DNA from: Candidatus Competibacteraceae bacterium
Lineage (GTDB): Bacteria > Pseudomonadota > Gammaproteobacteria > Competibacterales > Competibacteraceae
Length of the DNA stretch: 64,000 nt
Direction: 5' to 3'
Assembly (NCBI GenBank): GCA_016713505.1
Contig: JADJPA010000001.1
Location: forward strand, 1,302,001 to 1,366,000
A program made the translations under genes and the position numbers. Below are positions 18,941 to 26,914 of this stretch, piece after piece (position 1 is the stretch's first letter; each line of letters starts with the position of its first letter). Below the pieces are notes generated by a model that was not told the DNA's origin, ran no database searches, and saw only the letters and a list, made by a program, of their open reading frames with translations.

Positions 18941-19690
18941 ATGAAAATTCGGACTCCACTTTTCATTCTTCTCGTCTTAATTGCCGTCAACGGCGGCATC
19001 GTGGTCTACCGCCATTTACGGCAACCGCCGCTGCCGCCCGCCACCATCGCTACCCCTTCAAAAGAAGCTCCAACGCCTTCCACCGCGCCAGCGCCTTCCG
19101 CAAGCCCGATTGTTCCCGCGCCGGAGACGGCGGCCTCCTCGCCAGCGGTCACCCGTCCACCGGACCAAACGGCTCCCACCAAACCCCCGTCGGAGCGGGT
19201 TGCCATTTTAGAAAAGAAACCGCGCTATCTCCCGCCGCTGCCGGGTTCATCACTGCCCCCCAAAGGTATGGCGGATTGGATTCTGGTGGAGAAAAAAGCG
19301 CGGCGACTGACGCTGTTGCGCAACGGCAAGCCACTTAAATCCTACGAGATCGCCTTGGGCCGCGAGCCCGAAGGACCCAAGCGTTTTCAAGGCGACAACA
19401 AGACCCCAGAAGGGGTGTATCAGATCAATTTTCGCAATAAAAACAGTGAATTCCACCGGGCCTTGCGCATTTCTTACCCCAGCCCCCAGGATTCCGCCTT
19501 CGCCGCCAAACAAAAACGTTCACCGGGCGGCGATATCATGATTCATGGCTTGCCGAACGGCATGGGCTGGCTGGAAGCCGGTCACCGATTGCGCGACTGG
19601 ACGGCGGGTTGCATCGCGGTGACCAACACCGAAATCGAAGAAATCTGGCGGACTGTCCCCGATGGCACACCCATTGAAATTCGGCCCTAG
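18941..19690 (+). CDS. L,D-transpeptidase (YkuD family)
   Basis: Periplasmic cysteine transpeptidase that forms 3-3 cross-links in peptidoglycan or attaches proteins to it. One N-terminal membrane anchor (about residues 5-22) is followed by a Pro/Ala/Ser-rich linker to about residue 85. The YkuD domain (DWILVEKKARRLTLLRNG onward) ends with the catalytic His in IMIHGLP and the nucleophilic Cys in DWTAGCIAVTN. The length is in the usual range for an anchored single-domain enzyme. It follows cobQ by 64 bases. An LrgB-like tail starts 5 bases after its stop codon. Confidence 0.9.
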   Translation: MKIRTPLFILLVLIAVNGGIVVYRHLRQPPLPPATIATPSKEAPTPSTAPAPSASPIVPAPETAASSPAVTRPPDQTAPTKPPSERVAILEKKPRYLPPLPGSSLPPKGMADWILVEKKARRLTLLRNGKPLKSYEIALGREPEGPKRFQGDNKTPEGVYQINFRNKNSEFHRALRISYPSPQDSAFAAKQKRSPGGDIMIHGLPNGMGWLEAGHRLRDWTAGCIAVTNTEIEEIWRTVPDGTPIEIRP

Positions 19691-19694
19691 CGCG

Positions 19695-19823
19695 ATGGCG
19701 GCGCACGGCATCGGCACGGCGCGGGCGTTTCAAATCAGCACGCTGGCCGGCGCTTTTGCCGGCTTGGCCATCGGCTTGAACGCGCTGTTGGCCGCTCTGC
19801 TGGCGCCGCTGATTGTCCGCTAG
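19695..19823 (+). pseudogene. C-terminal remnant of an LrgB/CidB-family membrane protein
   Basis: A 42-codon open frame beginning MAAHGIGTARAF and containing LAGAFAGLAIGLNALLAALLAP. This closely matches the last transmembrane segment of LrgB-type proteins (typical tail: AAHGIGTARAL, AGAFAGLAMGLN), which are about 230 residues long. Everything upstream of this tail is missing: the frame runs into the L,D-transpeptidase gene, whose stop is 5 bases before the ATG. No ribosome site precedes it. It is therefore most likely what is left of lrgB after a deletion. It could also be expressed as a one-helix micro-protein by translational coupling to the transpeptidase, but nothing shows this. No lrgA is nearby. 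Confidence 0.65.
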
Positions 19824-19853
19824 CTTCACTTGAGGCCTTGAAGCCGACGAAGC

Positions 19854-20456
19854 TCAGAATTCGATCCCCCGTTGCGCCTTGACGCCTTGCTCGCGATAGG
19901 GGTGCTTGACGCTGCGAATCTCGCTGACCAGATCGGCCAACTCCACCAGCGGCTGCGGGGCATGACGGCCGGTCACCACCACGTGCAAGCCAAAACGGCG
20001 CTTGCCAAAAGTGTCCAGCACCCGGCCCAGATCGAGATAGTCGTATTTCAACACCGCATTGAGTTCGTCCAGGATCACCAGCTCGTAGCCGGGATCGCCG
20101 ATCATCCGTTCCGCCTCGCTCCAAGCGCGTTCGGCGGTGGCGATGTCCTGGTCCCGGTTTTGGGTCAGCCAGGTGAATCCGTCCCCGACCGTCTGAAAAT
20201 CGACGTTTTCGAAGCGGCTTAACACCGCTCGCTCCGCGCTGTCCCGCCCCCCTTTGATGAATTGCACCACGCCGACCCGCATTCCGTGGCCGATCGCGCG
20301 CAAAGCCATGCCGAAGGCGGCGGTACTCTTGCCCTTACCGGAGCCGGTATAGACGATCAGCAAGCCTTTTTCATGGATGGCGCGGGCTTGCTTGCGTTCG
20401 TAACCGGCCTTGCGGCGGGCGGTGAGGCGGGCGTGATCGGGATTGGCGGCGGTCAT
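19854..20456 (-). CDS. cobO: Cob(I)yrinic acid a,c-diamide adenosyltransferase (CobO/BtuR type)
   Basis: Enzyme that transfers the adenosyl group of ATP to the corrinoid cobalt. The P-loop YTGSGKGKSTAAFGMALR is near residue 40. VQFIKGG, WTWL-like FTWLTQNRD and LVILDELNAVLKYDYLD follow, all diagnostic of the CobA/CobO/BtuR family. ATG 20456 gives 200 residues; the frame is open to 20477 but the shorter start matches relatives. It is convergent with the LrgB remnant and separated from pdxT by 54 bases on the same strand. Confidence 0.93.
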   Translation of the reverse strand: MTAANPDHARLTARRKAGYERKQARAIHEKGLLIVYTGSGKGKSTAAFGMALRAIGHGMRVGVVQFIKGGRDSAERAVLSRFENVDFQTVGDGFTWLTQNRDQDIATAERAWSEAERMIGDPGYELVILDELNAVLKYDYLDLGRVLDTFGKRRFGLHVVVTGRHAPQPLVELADLVSEIRSVKHPYREQGVKAQRGIEF

Positions 20457-20510
20457 GGCCGAGGGTTCTCCCCTCACCCGCGAGCGAGCGAGGACCGGGT
20501 GAGAGGACAG

Positions 20511-21173
20511 TCAAACGTGATGGGAAAAGCGCATCCAGCTTTGTGGGGTCCAGTCGGGGTCGAGACTGGTTTGGGGCGCATCGTCAGGATGCAGGCCGCA
20601 CTTGCGGGCGAAATAGCGATGAAACGCTAGATTGGGCGTCAGTTCCGGGTGGAAAACGGTGACCAAAATCCGGTCGTCCTCGGCGGCGGCAACATAATCG
20701 TCCAGCCGCAACAACACGCGAACACGGTCGCCGACCCGGACGATCTTGGGGGCGCGGATGAAGGTTACCGGAATCGGCTCCGGCGCCACGGTCGGCACTC
20801 GCACCTCGCGGTTGAAGCTGTCCAACTGGCTGCCGAAGGCGTTGCGGCTGACCGTAATGTCGATCAGGCCCAGAAACGGCGGCTCGCTCACAGTGTCCCT
20901 GGCCAGCAGAATGGCCCCGGCGCACGTGCCCCACAACCGCAGACCAGCGTCATAAGCCTGTTTGATCGCGCTGTCTAGGCCGAAGATCCGCAGCAGGCGC
21001 GACAGGCAGGTGCTTTCACCACCGGGGATAATCAGCCCGGCCAACCCTTCGAGCTCGGCGGCGCGCTTGACGGTGCGCGCTTCCACGCCGATCCGTCGCA
21101 GGTGATCGAGATGTTCCTGTACCCCGCCTTGCAAGTCCAGCACGCCGAGCGCGCCGGCGGCGGCGGCCGTCAC
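20511..21173 (-). CDS. pdxT: Pyridoxal 5'-phosphate synthase glutaminase subunit
   Basis: Class I glutaminase that supplies ammonia to PdxS. It starts GALGVLDLQGGVQEH, a version of the PdxT opening. The nucleophile Cys is in WGTCAGAILLA near residue 78, and the His/Glu pair is in TVFHPELT near 168. PGGESTCLSRLL is a second family motif. GTG 21173 overlaps the pdxS stop as GTGA, which fits coupled translation of the two subunits; TTG 21176 is the alternative. The C-terminal 30 residues (after RYFARKC) extend slightly beyond the usual family end. Confidence 0.92.
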   Translation of the reverse strand: MTAAAAGALGVLDLQGGVQEHLDHLRRIGVEARTVKRAAELEGLAGLIIPGGESTCLSRLLRIFGLDSAIKQAYDAGLRLWGTCAGAILLARDTVSEPPFLGLIDITVSRNAFGSQLDSFNREVRVPTVAPEPIPVTFIRAPKIVRVGDRVRVLLRLDDYVAAAEDDRILVTVFHPELTPNLAFHRYFARKCGLHPDDAPQTSLDPDWTPQSWMRFSHHV

Positions 21174-22051
21174 CAACCCCGTCCCGCCAACCGATCCTCA
21201 CCGGCCATGCTCGCCACGCTCAGCCCCGGCATCGGATCGCCCAGATCCATCGACACTTCGAGCAGTTTGTCGGGATCGTTGTAAAAGGCCGTCGCCTTGA
21301 CGATGGCGCTGGCTCGCGTCACCGGGTCGGAGGATTTGAAAATGCCCGAACCGACGAACACGCCGTCGCAACCCAACTGCATCATCAGCGCGGCGTCGGC
21401 CGGCGTGGCGATACCGCCGGCGGCGAAGTTGACCACCGGCAACCGGCCCAGCTTCTTGACCTCCAACGCCAGTTCGTAGGGAATGCCGTTGACCTTGGCG
21501 AAGCTCATGATCTCCTCGGCCGGCATGGTCGCCAACTGGCGGATCTCACGGTTCATGGTCCGCATGTGGCGCACGGCTTCGACCACGTCGCCGGTGCCGG
21601 CTTCGCCCTTGGTGCGGATCATCGCCGCGCCCTCGGCGATCCGGCGCACCGCCTCGCCCAGGTTGCGCGCGCCGCAGACGAAGGGAATGGCGAATTGACG
21701 CTTGTCGATGTGGCACTCTTCATCGGCCGGCGTCAGCACCTCGCTTTCGTCGATGTAGTCGATCTTGAGCGCCTGCAAAATCTGGGCTTCGACGAAGTGG
21801 CCGATCCGCGCCTTGGCCATCACCGGGATGGTCACCGCTTCCTTGATCGCCCTGATCAGACCGGGATCGGACATGCGGGCGACACCGCCCTGCTTGCGGA
21901 TATCGGCCGGCACGCGCTCCAGGGCCATGACCGCCACCGCGCCCGCTTCCTGGGCGATTTGGGCCTGTTCCACGTTGATCACATCCATGATGACTCCGCC
22001 CTTGAGCATCTGCGCCAATTGAGCGTTCAGGAGATATCGATTCTCTGCCAT
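21170..22051 (-). CDS. pdxS: Pyridoxal 5'-phosphate synthase lyase subunit
   Basis: Forms PLP from ribose 5-phosphate, glyceraldehyde 3-phosphate and ammonia, as a dodecamer decorated with PdxT. VMAKARIGHFVEAQIL carries the lysine that binds the pentose near residue 80. RTKGEAGTGDVVEAVRHMR carries the second lysine near 148, and GCDGVFVGSGIFKS is the phosphate site. It has 293 residues, the usual length. ATG 22051 begins MAENRYLLN, like other PdxS; an upstream in-frame start at 22087 is unlikely. This DXP-independent route is the rule in Gram-positives, archaea and fungi but uncommon in Gammaproteobacteria, which mostly use PdxA/PdxJ. Confidence 0.95.
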   Translation of the reverse strand: MAENRYLLNAQLAQMLKGGVIMDVINVEQAQIAQEAGAVAVMALERVPADIRKQGGVARMSDPGLIRAIKEAVTIPVMAKARIGHFVEAQILQALKIDYIDESEVLTPADEECHIDKRQFAIPFVCGARNLGEAVRRIAEGAAMIRTKGEAGTGDVVEAVRHMRTMNREIRQLATMPAEEIMSFAKVNGIPYELALEVKKLGRLPVVNFAAGGIATPADAALMMQLGCDGVFVGSGIFKSSDPVTRASAIVKATAFYNDPDKLLEVSMDLGDPMPGLSVASMAGEDRLAGRGW

Positions 22052-22285
22052 ACTGCACTCGCTGCCTAATAACGGGAAAGCGGTCACGAGAGCCGCGCCG
22101 CCCGGACCTGCGGTCCGTAGAGAAGGTGAATTATACCACCATCAACGAGCGGGACCGCACCTTCTCACACGGCGCATTCCCAACCCGAACGCCTCATCAT
22201 CTTTAGCAGGGGATCGCGGATAAAATTCAGCTTCGCTCACCCAAAACCAGTCATACCTGACCGTTGGCGCGGCGCCGTCCTGGCT

Positions 22286-23314
22286 TTGCTGGCGGCCGCT
22301 CTCTTTGGCGCCAGCATCCCCTCCGCCAAACGGCTGCTCGGCGCCATCGAGCCGACAGCGCTGGCGGGGTTGCTGTATCTGGGAGCCGGGGTCGGGGTCG
22401 GCGCGATCCTGACGGTTCGCGCCCGCCTCACAACCCGTCGCGCGCAAGCCCCTTTACCCAGGACCGACTGGCCCTGGCTGGCGGCTATCGTCATCGCGGG
22501 CGGCTTGATGGGGCCGATCTTGCTCATGGCGGGCTTGCGGGTGACCCCCGCCACCAGCGCGGCGCTGTTGCTCAACCTCGAAAACCTGTTCACGCTGCTG
22601 ATCGCCTGGCTGGTGTTCCATGAGAATGTGGATCGCCGGGTCGGCTTGGGTGCGCTGGCCATCCTGATCGGAGCGGTGTTTTTAGCCTGGCAGGGCGATT
22701 TCAGCACCCCGCAAGCGGGCGCGCTGGCGATAGCAGGCGCCTGTCTGGCGTGGGCCATCGATAACAATTTGACCCGCAAGCTGGCAGTGGCCGACCCCTT
22801 GCTGCTCGTGACGGTGAAAGGCTTGGTCGCCGGTCCGGTCACGCTCGCCATAGCCGCCGCTTTGGGCGAATCCTTCCCCGCGCCGGGTCTTGCCGCCGCG
22901 GCGGGCGCGATCGGCGCCATCGGTTATGGCGGCAGCCTGATCGCCTTCGTGCTGGCGTTGCGCCAGCTCGGGGCCGCCCGCACCGGCGCGTATTTCGCCA
23001 CAGCGCCGTTTGTGGGGGCGGTGCTGGCCGTACTCTGGTTGGCTGAACCTTTAACCTGGCAACTGAGCGTGGCCGGCGCGCTGATGCTGGTCGGGGTCTG
23101 GTTGCATCTGACCGAGCGGCACGACCATTTTCACCTGCATGACGCCTTGATCCACCAACACCGCCACAGCCACGACGAACATCACCAGCATCCTCACGAA
23201 CCGAACGATCCTCCCGGCGAACCGCATGTCCACGAACACGTCCACGCCCCGCTCGAACACACTCACCCGCACTACCCGGACATCCATCACCGGCACCGGC
23301 ATTCCGACGGCTAA
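22286..23314 (+). CDS. EamA/DMT-family transporter with a histidine-rich C-terminal tail
   Basis: Inner-membrane exporter or importer of the drug/metabolite transporter superfamily: about ten hydrophobic helices in two EamA repeats (ALFGASIPSAKRLL ... and TLAIAAALG ...). The last 70 residues are cytosol- or periplasm-exposed and extremely rich in His, Asp and Glu (LIHQHRHSHDEHHQHPHE, later HVHEHVHAPLEHTHPHY). Such tails usually bind Ni, Co or Zn. The gene is divergent from pdxS and convergent with the cobalt importer operon, so a role in cobalt or nickel handling is a reasonable inference. The start is uncertain: no ATG exists in the open frame, and the listed TTG begins inside the first helix, so an upstream non-canonical start such as CTG 22280 is possible. 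Confidence 0.75.
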   Translation: MLAAALFGASIPSAKRLLGAIEPTALAGLLYLGAGVGVGAILTVRARLTTRRAQAPLPRTDWPWLAAIVIAGGLMGPILLMAGLRVTPATSAALLLNLENLFTLLIAWLVFHENVDRRVGLGALAILIGAVFLAWQGDFSTPQAGALAIAGACLAWAIDNNLTRKLAVADPLLLVTVKGLVAGPVTLAIAAALGESFPAPGLAAAAGAIGAIGYGGSLIAFVLALRQLGAARTGAYFATAPFVGAVLAVLWLAEPLTWQLSVAGALMLVGVWLHLTERHDHFHLHDALIHQHRHSHDEHHQHPHEPNDPPGEPHVHEHVHAPLEHTHPHYPDIHHRHRHSDG

Positions 23315-23337
23315 AGGGCGCCGCGCGGTCGCTTTGC

Positions 23338-24219
23338 TCATGGGTTAGGCGAACGCTCGAACGTTGCCGCCGGAATGGGAGCAGCGGACCCGTCCAACCG
23401 CCGCCGCAGCAGCGCCAATACGGATTCACGAGAGCGCGGCGCCGGCATCCCATGCTGGCCCGCGCCCAGCAGCTCCGCCACTTCCAGCAGCAAGGGCGGC
23501 CGCAGTCGGGATTGCCGCATCGCCTCGCGATCTCGCAGCACCGCCGTCGCCTCGCCCTGGACTTTGACCGCACCTTCATGGAACAACGCGATATCGTCCG
23601 CCCAGGCATACGCCAGTTCCACATCGTGCGTCGAAAACACCAGAGTCGTACCGGCCTCGTGTAGCTTTTGCAAAGCACCCAACAACTGCGTCACACCCTG
23701 CGCGTCAAGCCCGGCGGTCGGCTCGTCCAGCACCAGAATTTCCGGCCGCATGGCCAACACCCCGGCGATGGCAACCCGTTTCTTCTGACCGAAACTGAGG
23801 GTATGCGTGGCGCGGCGGGCCAGCGGAGCGATCCGCAACGCCTCCAGCACCTCGATCACCCGTTCGCGAACCACCGCCTCGGACAGGCCCAGATTCAACG
23901 GTCCAAAGGAGATATCCTGCTCGACGGTCGCGGCGAACAACTGATCGTCCGGCTCCTGCAACACCAAACCGACCCGGCAGCGCCAGCGCGCGAGCGAACG
24001 GCGGTCGTAAGCAACCGGCTGGCCGTCCAGCCAGATGGCGCCCCGAGCGGGCCGAAACGTCCCATTGAGATGCAGCAGCAAGGTGGTCTTACCGGAGCCG
24101 TTGGCGCCCAAAATAACCAATTTCCGTCCCCGCTCGACAGTCAGGTCGAGCGCTCGCAGGGCGGCGATTCCACCCGGATACCGGTACTCCAACCCGCGCG
24201 CCGCCAGCAGAGCGCTCAT
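23338..24219 (-). CDS. cbiO: Cobalt ECF importer ATPase
   Basis: ATP-binding subunit of the energy-coupling-factor cobalt importer. Walker A GANGSGKTT is near residue 38, the signature LSFGQKKRVAIAG near 140, Walker B ILVLDEPTAGLD near 165, and the switch His is in FSTHDVELAYAWAD. ATG 24219 (MSALLAARGLEYRY) overlaps the cbiQ stop as ATGA; the longer open frame upstream is just cbiQ read out of frame. It has 293 residues. It is the last gene of cbiMNQO, which is controlled by the riboswitch at 26085-26280. Confidence 0.93.
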   Translation of the reverse strand: MSALLAARGLEYRYPGGIAALRALDLTVERGRKLVILGANGSGKTTLLLHLNGTFRPARGAIWLDGQPVAYDRRSLARWRCRVGLVLQEPDDQLFAATVEQDISFGPLNLGLSEAVVRERVIEVLEALRIAPLARRATHTLSFGQKKRVAIAGVLAMRPEILVLDEPTAGLDAQGVTQLLGALQKLHEAGTTLVFSTHDVELAYAWADDIALFHEGAVKVQGEATAVLRDREAMRQSRLRPPLLLEVAELLGAGQHGMPAPRSRESVLALLRRRLDGSAAPIPAATFERSPNP

Positions 24220-24968
24220 GGCAGCGCGCGCGCCAGCAACCCGCTTGCCATCCCAACCAGACCGACGCCCAGCAGGCCGAGCGCCAAGCGCGCCCATGAT
24301 AGCGGCTGTGCGGCTCGCAGCACCCGCAATTCGCCGGTATAACCCCTGGCGGTCAACCCGATTTCCATGCGCCGGGCCTGCTCCAACCCGCGCTGGAACA
24401 AATTGCCAGCCAGCAACCCCAGGGAACGCAAGCTGCGATCGAAGCGCGCATAACCCAGCCGCGCCGCCTGCGCCCGCTGGCCGGTCGACGCCCGTTCGGC
24501 GAAGACAAAAATCAGTCGATACACCAACAGAATCAACTCGATCACACCGGCCGGAACCTTGATCCGCCGCAGCAGCGGCGTCCAATCCACCACCGGCGTG
24601 GTCAAGGTCAAAAAAGCCAGGCAACTCACCGCCGCCAGCGCCCGCAGCGTCGCGGCGAGCGCGAGGCGCGCCCCTTCCGGGGAGCAGCGCAACGCGATAC
24701 CTTCGGCGAACTCCAGCGACACGGCCAGAAACGGCGCGCCCGCCAGCAAAAACAGCGCCGGCGCGGCCATTATTCCCAAAAGCGCCCGCAGCGGCACACC
24801 CGCTCCAAACACTGTCGCAACAACCGCGACCGCCAACGCTAACGGCGCTGCCGCCAACGGAGGCAGAACCAGCACGACCCCCAATAACCCCAAGGCTGGA
24901 ATCAGCTTTTCGGCCGGATGCCGGTCGCGCCAGCGATTGGTCCAGGCGTGATGGTCAATCGCCCGCAT
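24216..24968 (-). CDS. cbiQ: Cobalt ECF importer transmembrane subunit T
   Basis: Membrane component that couples CbiO to the substrate-binding CbiMN. About five hydrophobic helices are seen. The C-terminal coupling segment contains ERASTGQRAQAARLGY and, near residue 210, MEIGLTARGYTGELRVL, the family Ala-Arg-Gly motif. ATG 24968 (MRAIDHHAWTNRW) is chosen because CbiQ proteins start close to this and it overlaps cbiN by only 14 bases; upstream codons belong to cbiN in another frame. It has 250 residues. Confidence 0.9.
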   Translation of the reverse strand: MRAIDHHAWTNRWRDRHPAEKLIPALGLLGVVLVLPPLAAAPLALAVAVVATVFGAGVPLRALLGIMAAPALFLLAGAPFLAVSLEFAEGIALRCSPEGARLALAATLRALAAVSCLAFLTLTTPVVDWTPLLRRIKVPAGVIELILLVYRLIFVFAERASTGQRAQAARLGYARFDRSLRSLGLLAGNLFQRGLEQARRMEIGLTARGYTGELRVLRAAQPLSWARLALGLLGVGLVGMASGLLARALP

Positions 24969-25260
24969 CGGCGCGCTCCCGTCGAGCGCGCGCTTGTCCG
25001 CGTTTGAAGCCCAGGTAATAACCCAGCACCCCCGCGCCCAGCGCCGCCTGCAAAGCGAACAAGCCGCTGGCAAGCTCCGGCGGCGGCTTCCAAACGGAAT
25101 CGAACCAGGGCCGATAAGCGGGCTGGAGCGCGGCGACGACAGCCACCGCCTGACTGTCGGAGCCGGCAAACTCAGCCCCTTGGCGACGGCCGCCGATCCA
25201 AACCGAACCCGCCAAAATCACCACCAACAACAGCAGCCACCAAGCGCCGTGGGCTTTCAC
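24955..25260 (-). CDS. cbiN: Cobalt transport protein CbiN
   Basis: Small two-helix subunit that helps CbiM load cobalt. Helices are at about residues 7-25 and 64-84, separated by a periplasmic loop with WFDSVWKPPPELASGLFALQA, the conserved CbiN loop. It has 101 residues, the normal size. Its ATG overlaps the cbiM stop as ATGA. Confidence 0.92.
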   Translation of the reverse strand: MKAHGAWWLLLLVVILAGSVWIGGRRQGAEFAGSDSQAVAVVAALQPAYRPWFDSVWKPPPELASGLFALQAALGAGVLGYYLGFKRGQARARRERADAGD

Positions 25261-25943
25261 GAGCGAGCCTCCGCGCCGAGGGCGTCGGATGGAAAATTGA
25301 GGCTTTGCAATTCATCGCCGCTGTATTCCCGCAGAAACTTGACCACCGCCACGGTCAGCACACCTTCCACCACGGCCAGCGGCAATTGCGTCGGCGCGAA
25401 CACGCTGGCGAATTTGAGAAACGATCCCGCCAACCCGCTCGCCGGATCGGGAAAAGCCAGCGCCAGTTGGCCGGCGCTGGTCAGATAAGTCGTCAGATCA
25501 CCCGACAGCGCGGCCAGAAACACGCTGGCGGCAAGCGGCACACTCAGCCACCGCGCGACGCGAAACACCCCGTAAGCAACCCAAGGACCCGCCACCGCCA
25601 TCGAAAACACGTTCGCTCCCAGCGTGGTCAAACCACCGTGCGCCAGCAACAACGCCTGAAACGCCAACACGATGGTTCCCAGCAACGCCACGACCGCCGG
25701 CCCGAACAGAATCGCCCCCAAGCCAGTGCCGGTGGCGTGCGAACAACTGCCGGTCACCGAGGGCAACTTGAGCGCCGACAGCACGAAAGCAAAGGCACCC
25801 GACGCCGCCAGCAACAACTTGATTTGCGGCTGGTCCCGCATCAGGCGGTTGACTCGGTGGGTGCTGAGAGCGACGAACGGCAGCGCGATCGCGGTCCAGG
25901 CGGCGGCGTGCAGCGGCGGCAGGAACCCTTCGGCGATATGCAT
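25257..25943 (-). CDS. cbiM: Cobalt ECF importer substrate-binding subunit
   Basis: Membrane S-component that binds Co2+. In this family the N-terminal amine, His2 and an inner His-x-x-x form the metal site, so the start is fixed by the conserved beginning MHIAEGFLPP at ATG 25943; the ten codons upstream in the open frame must be excluded. The loop GSCSHATGTGLGAILFGP holds the other metal-binding His (near residue 70). About seven helices are present in 228 residues. The gene follows a cobalamin riboswitch, so it should be repressed when B12 is abundant. Confidence 0.94.
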   Translation of the reverse strand: MHIAEGFLPPLHAAAWTAIALPFVALSTHRVNRLMRDQPQIKLLLAASGAFAFVLSALKLPSVTGSCSHATGTGLGAILFGPAVVALLGTIVLAFQALLLAHGGLTTLGANVFSMAVAGPWVAYGVFRVARWLSVPLAASVFLAALSGDLTTYLTSAGQLALAFPDPASGLAGSFLKFASVFAPTQLPLAVVEGVLTVAVVKFLREYSGDELQSLNFPSDALGAEARS

Positions 25944-26084
25944 GGCAAACCTCTCCGGTAACGGGCGCAACATCGGGGAGGTCGTTCTGGGAAGGCGGTC
26001 GCCAGCAACGGCTCGACGAAAACGCGCTGGCTGGAAACGGTTTGCAACCCCGGAGCACCCCGCCCGGAATCAAGCTGGTCTCCG

Positions 26085-26280
26085 ACATCGGCAGGTCTCC
26101 TGGCTCACAGGTTCTCGTCGCTCGCCCAGCCTTCCCAGCCTTTTCGGCCAGTGGCGCGCGGGGGGCGCGACTCGCTGTTTACAGTTGCGGGGGCAGCTCT
26201 GGAATTGGCGGCCGGGGGCCGTCGCACCAGATTCCCTTTTGATCCCCTTGGGCGAAAGAAAGCCCTTGAGAACCCATATC
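26085..26280 (-). promoter_or_regulatory. Cobalamin riboswitch
   Basis: Read on the minus strand, this leader has the standard elements in order: GGTTCTC, then GGGAATCTGGTGCGAC, CCAGAGCTGCCCCCGCAACT, GCCACTGG, GGCTGGGAAGGC, and finally the B12 box GAGCCAGGAGACCTGCC at about 26090-26106. It lies 140 bases before cbiM and should shut down cbiMNQO when adenosylcobalamin binds. I did not identify a separate terminator stem; control could be at the ribosome site. Confidence 0.95.
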
Positions 26281-26292
26281 GGATTTACCATG

Positions 26293-26322
26293 ATGCTAAC
26301 GCCGGGCCGGCAACAGCGTCAA
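26293..26322 (-). promoter_or_regulatory. Candidate promoter of the cbiMNQO leader
   Basis: On the minus strand TTGACG (26322-26317) and TAGCAT (26298-26293) are separated by 18 bases. A start point about 7 bases on would fall just before the riboswitch, which supports the assignment. Confidence 0.5.
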
Positions 26323-26471
26323 CTGGGGCGCGGGCCGTCGCCCGTTCTGAAGCCAGCCCCATCCCCGGCCCGCGATGCTACACTGACTGGAAAGGTTTGC
26401 CCCTGAAGATCGTTTCCGCGCCACCGTCCCAACCGAAAAAATAAAGCATCCATAAAATCAGTTCCTTAATC

Positions 26472-26499
26472 TTGCTGGTGATGCGTTGCATCATAAAAT
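26472..26499 (+). promoter_or_regulatory. Candidate promoter of the receiver/kinase genes
   Basis: TTGCTG at 26472 and TAAAAT at 26494-26499 are spaced by 16 bases and lie about 45 bases before the ATG of the receiver gene. No clear gene or site is visible between this and the riboswitch promoter (26323-26471). Confidence 0.4.
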
Positions 26500-26545
26500 G
26501 CTATTCTCAAGGCCATTCAATAACCCAACGACCGGACCTGCTTCG

Positions 26546-26914
26546 ATGAGTGATAAACGCCTGCTGATAGTCGATGATGAGCCAGATTTCGGTGAGTTCA
26601 TTCGCCGGGTGGCTTCAGATCTCGGTTACGAGGTCCGGGTGACCACCAACGGTCTGGATTTTCAAAAAAACTATGCCGATTTCCAACCGACCCTGATCAT
26701 TCTCGACATGGTTATTCCGGACCTGGATGGCAACGAGCTGTTGCTCTGGTTATTGCAACAGGGTTATACCTCCGATTTGATCATCACCACCGGCTTCAAT
26801 CCAGATTACGCGCGGGATGCAAAAACCCTGGCGGAATTCAAAGGATTGCGTCGGGTCAATATCATGGTCAAACCCGTCACGCTGACCCACCTGCGCGCCG
26901 CGCTCGGAAATTGA
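26546..26914 (+). CDS. Stand-alone response-regulator receiver protein
   Basis: A 122-residue single-domain CheY-like protein. Acidic pocket residues are D10 and D11 (LLIVDDEPD), the phosphoacceptor is D54 (LIILDMVIPD) and the conserved Lys is in VKP near 109. There is no output domain, so it must act by protein contact, for example as a phosphate shuttle. ATG 26546 (MSDKRLLIVDD) is preferred; upstream in-frame codons lack a receiver-like sequence. It overlaps the hybrid kinase gene by 4 bases, so the two almost certainly work together. Confidence 0.9.
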   Translation: MSDKRLLIVDDEPDFGEFIRRVASDLGYEVRVTTNGLDFQKNYADFQPTLIILDMVIPDLDGNELLLWLLQQGYTSDLIITTGFNPDYARDAKTLAEFKGLRRVNIMVKPVTLTHLRAALGN

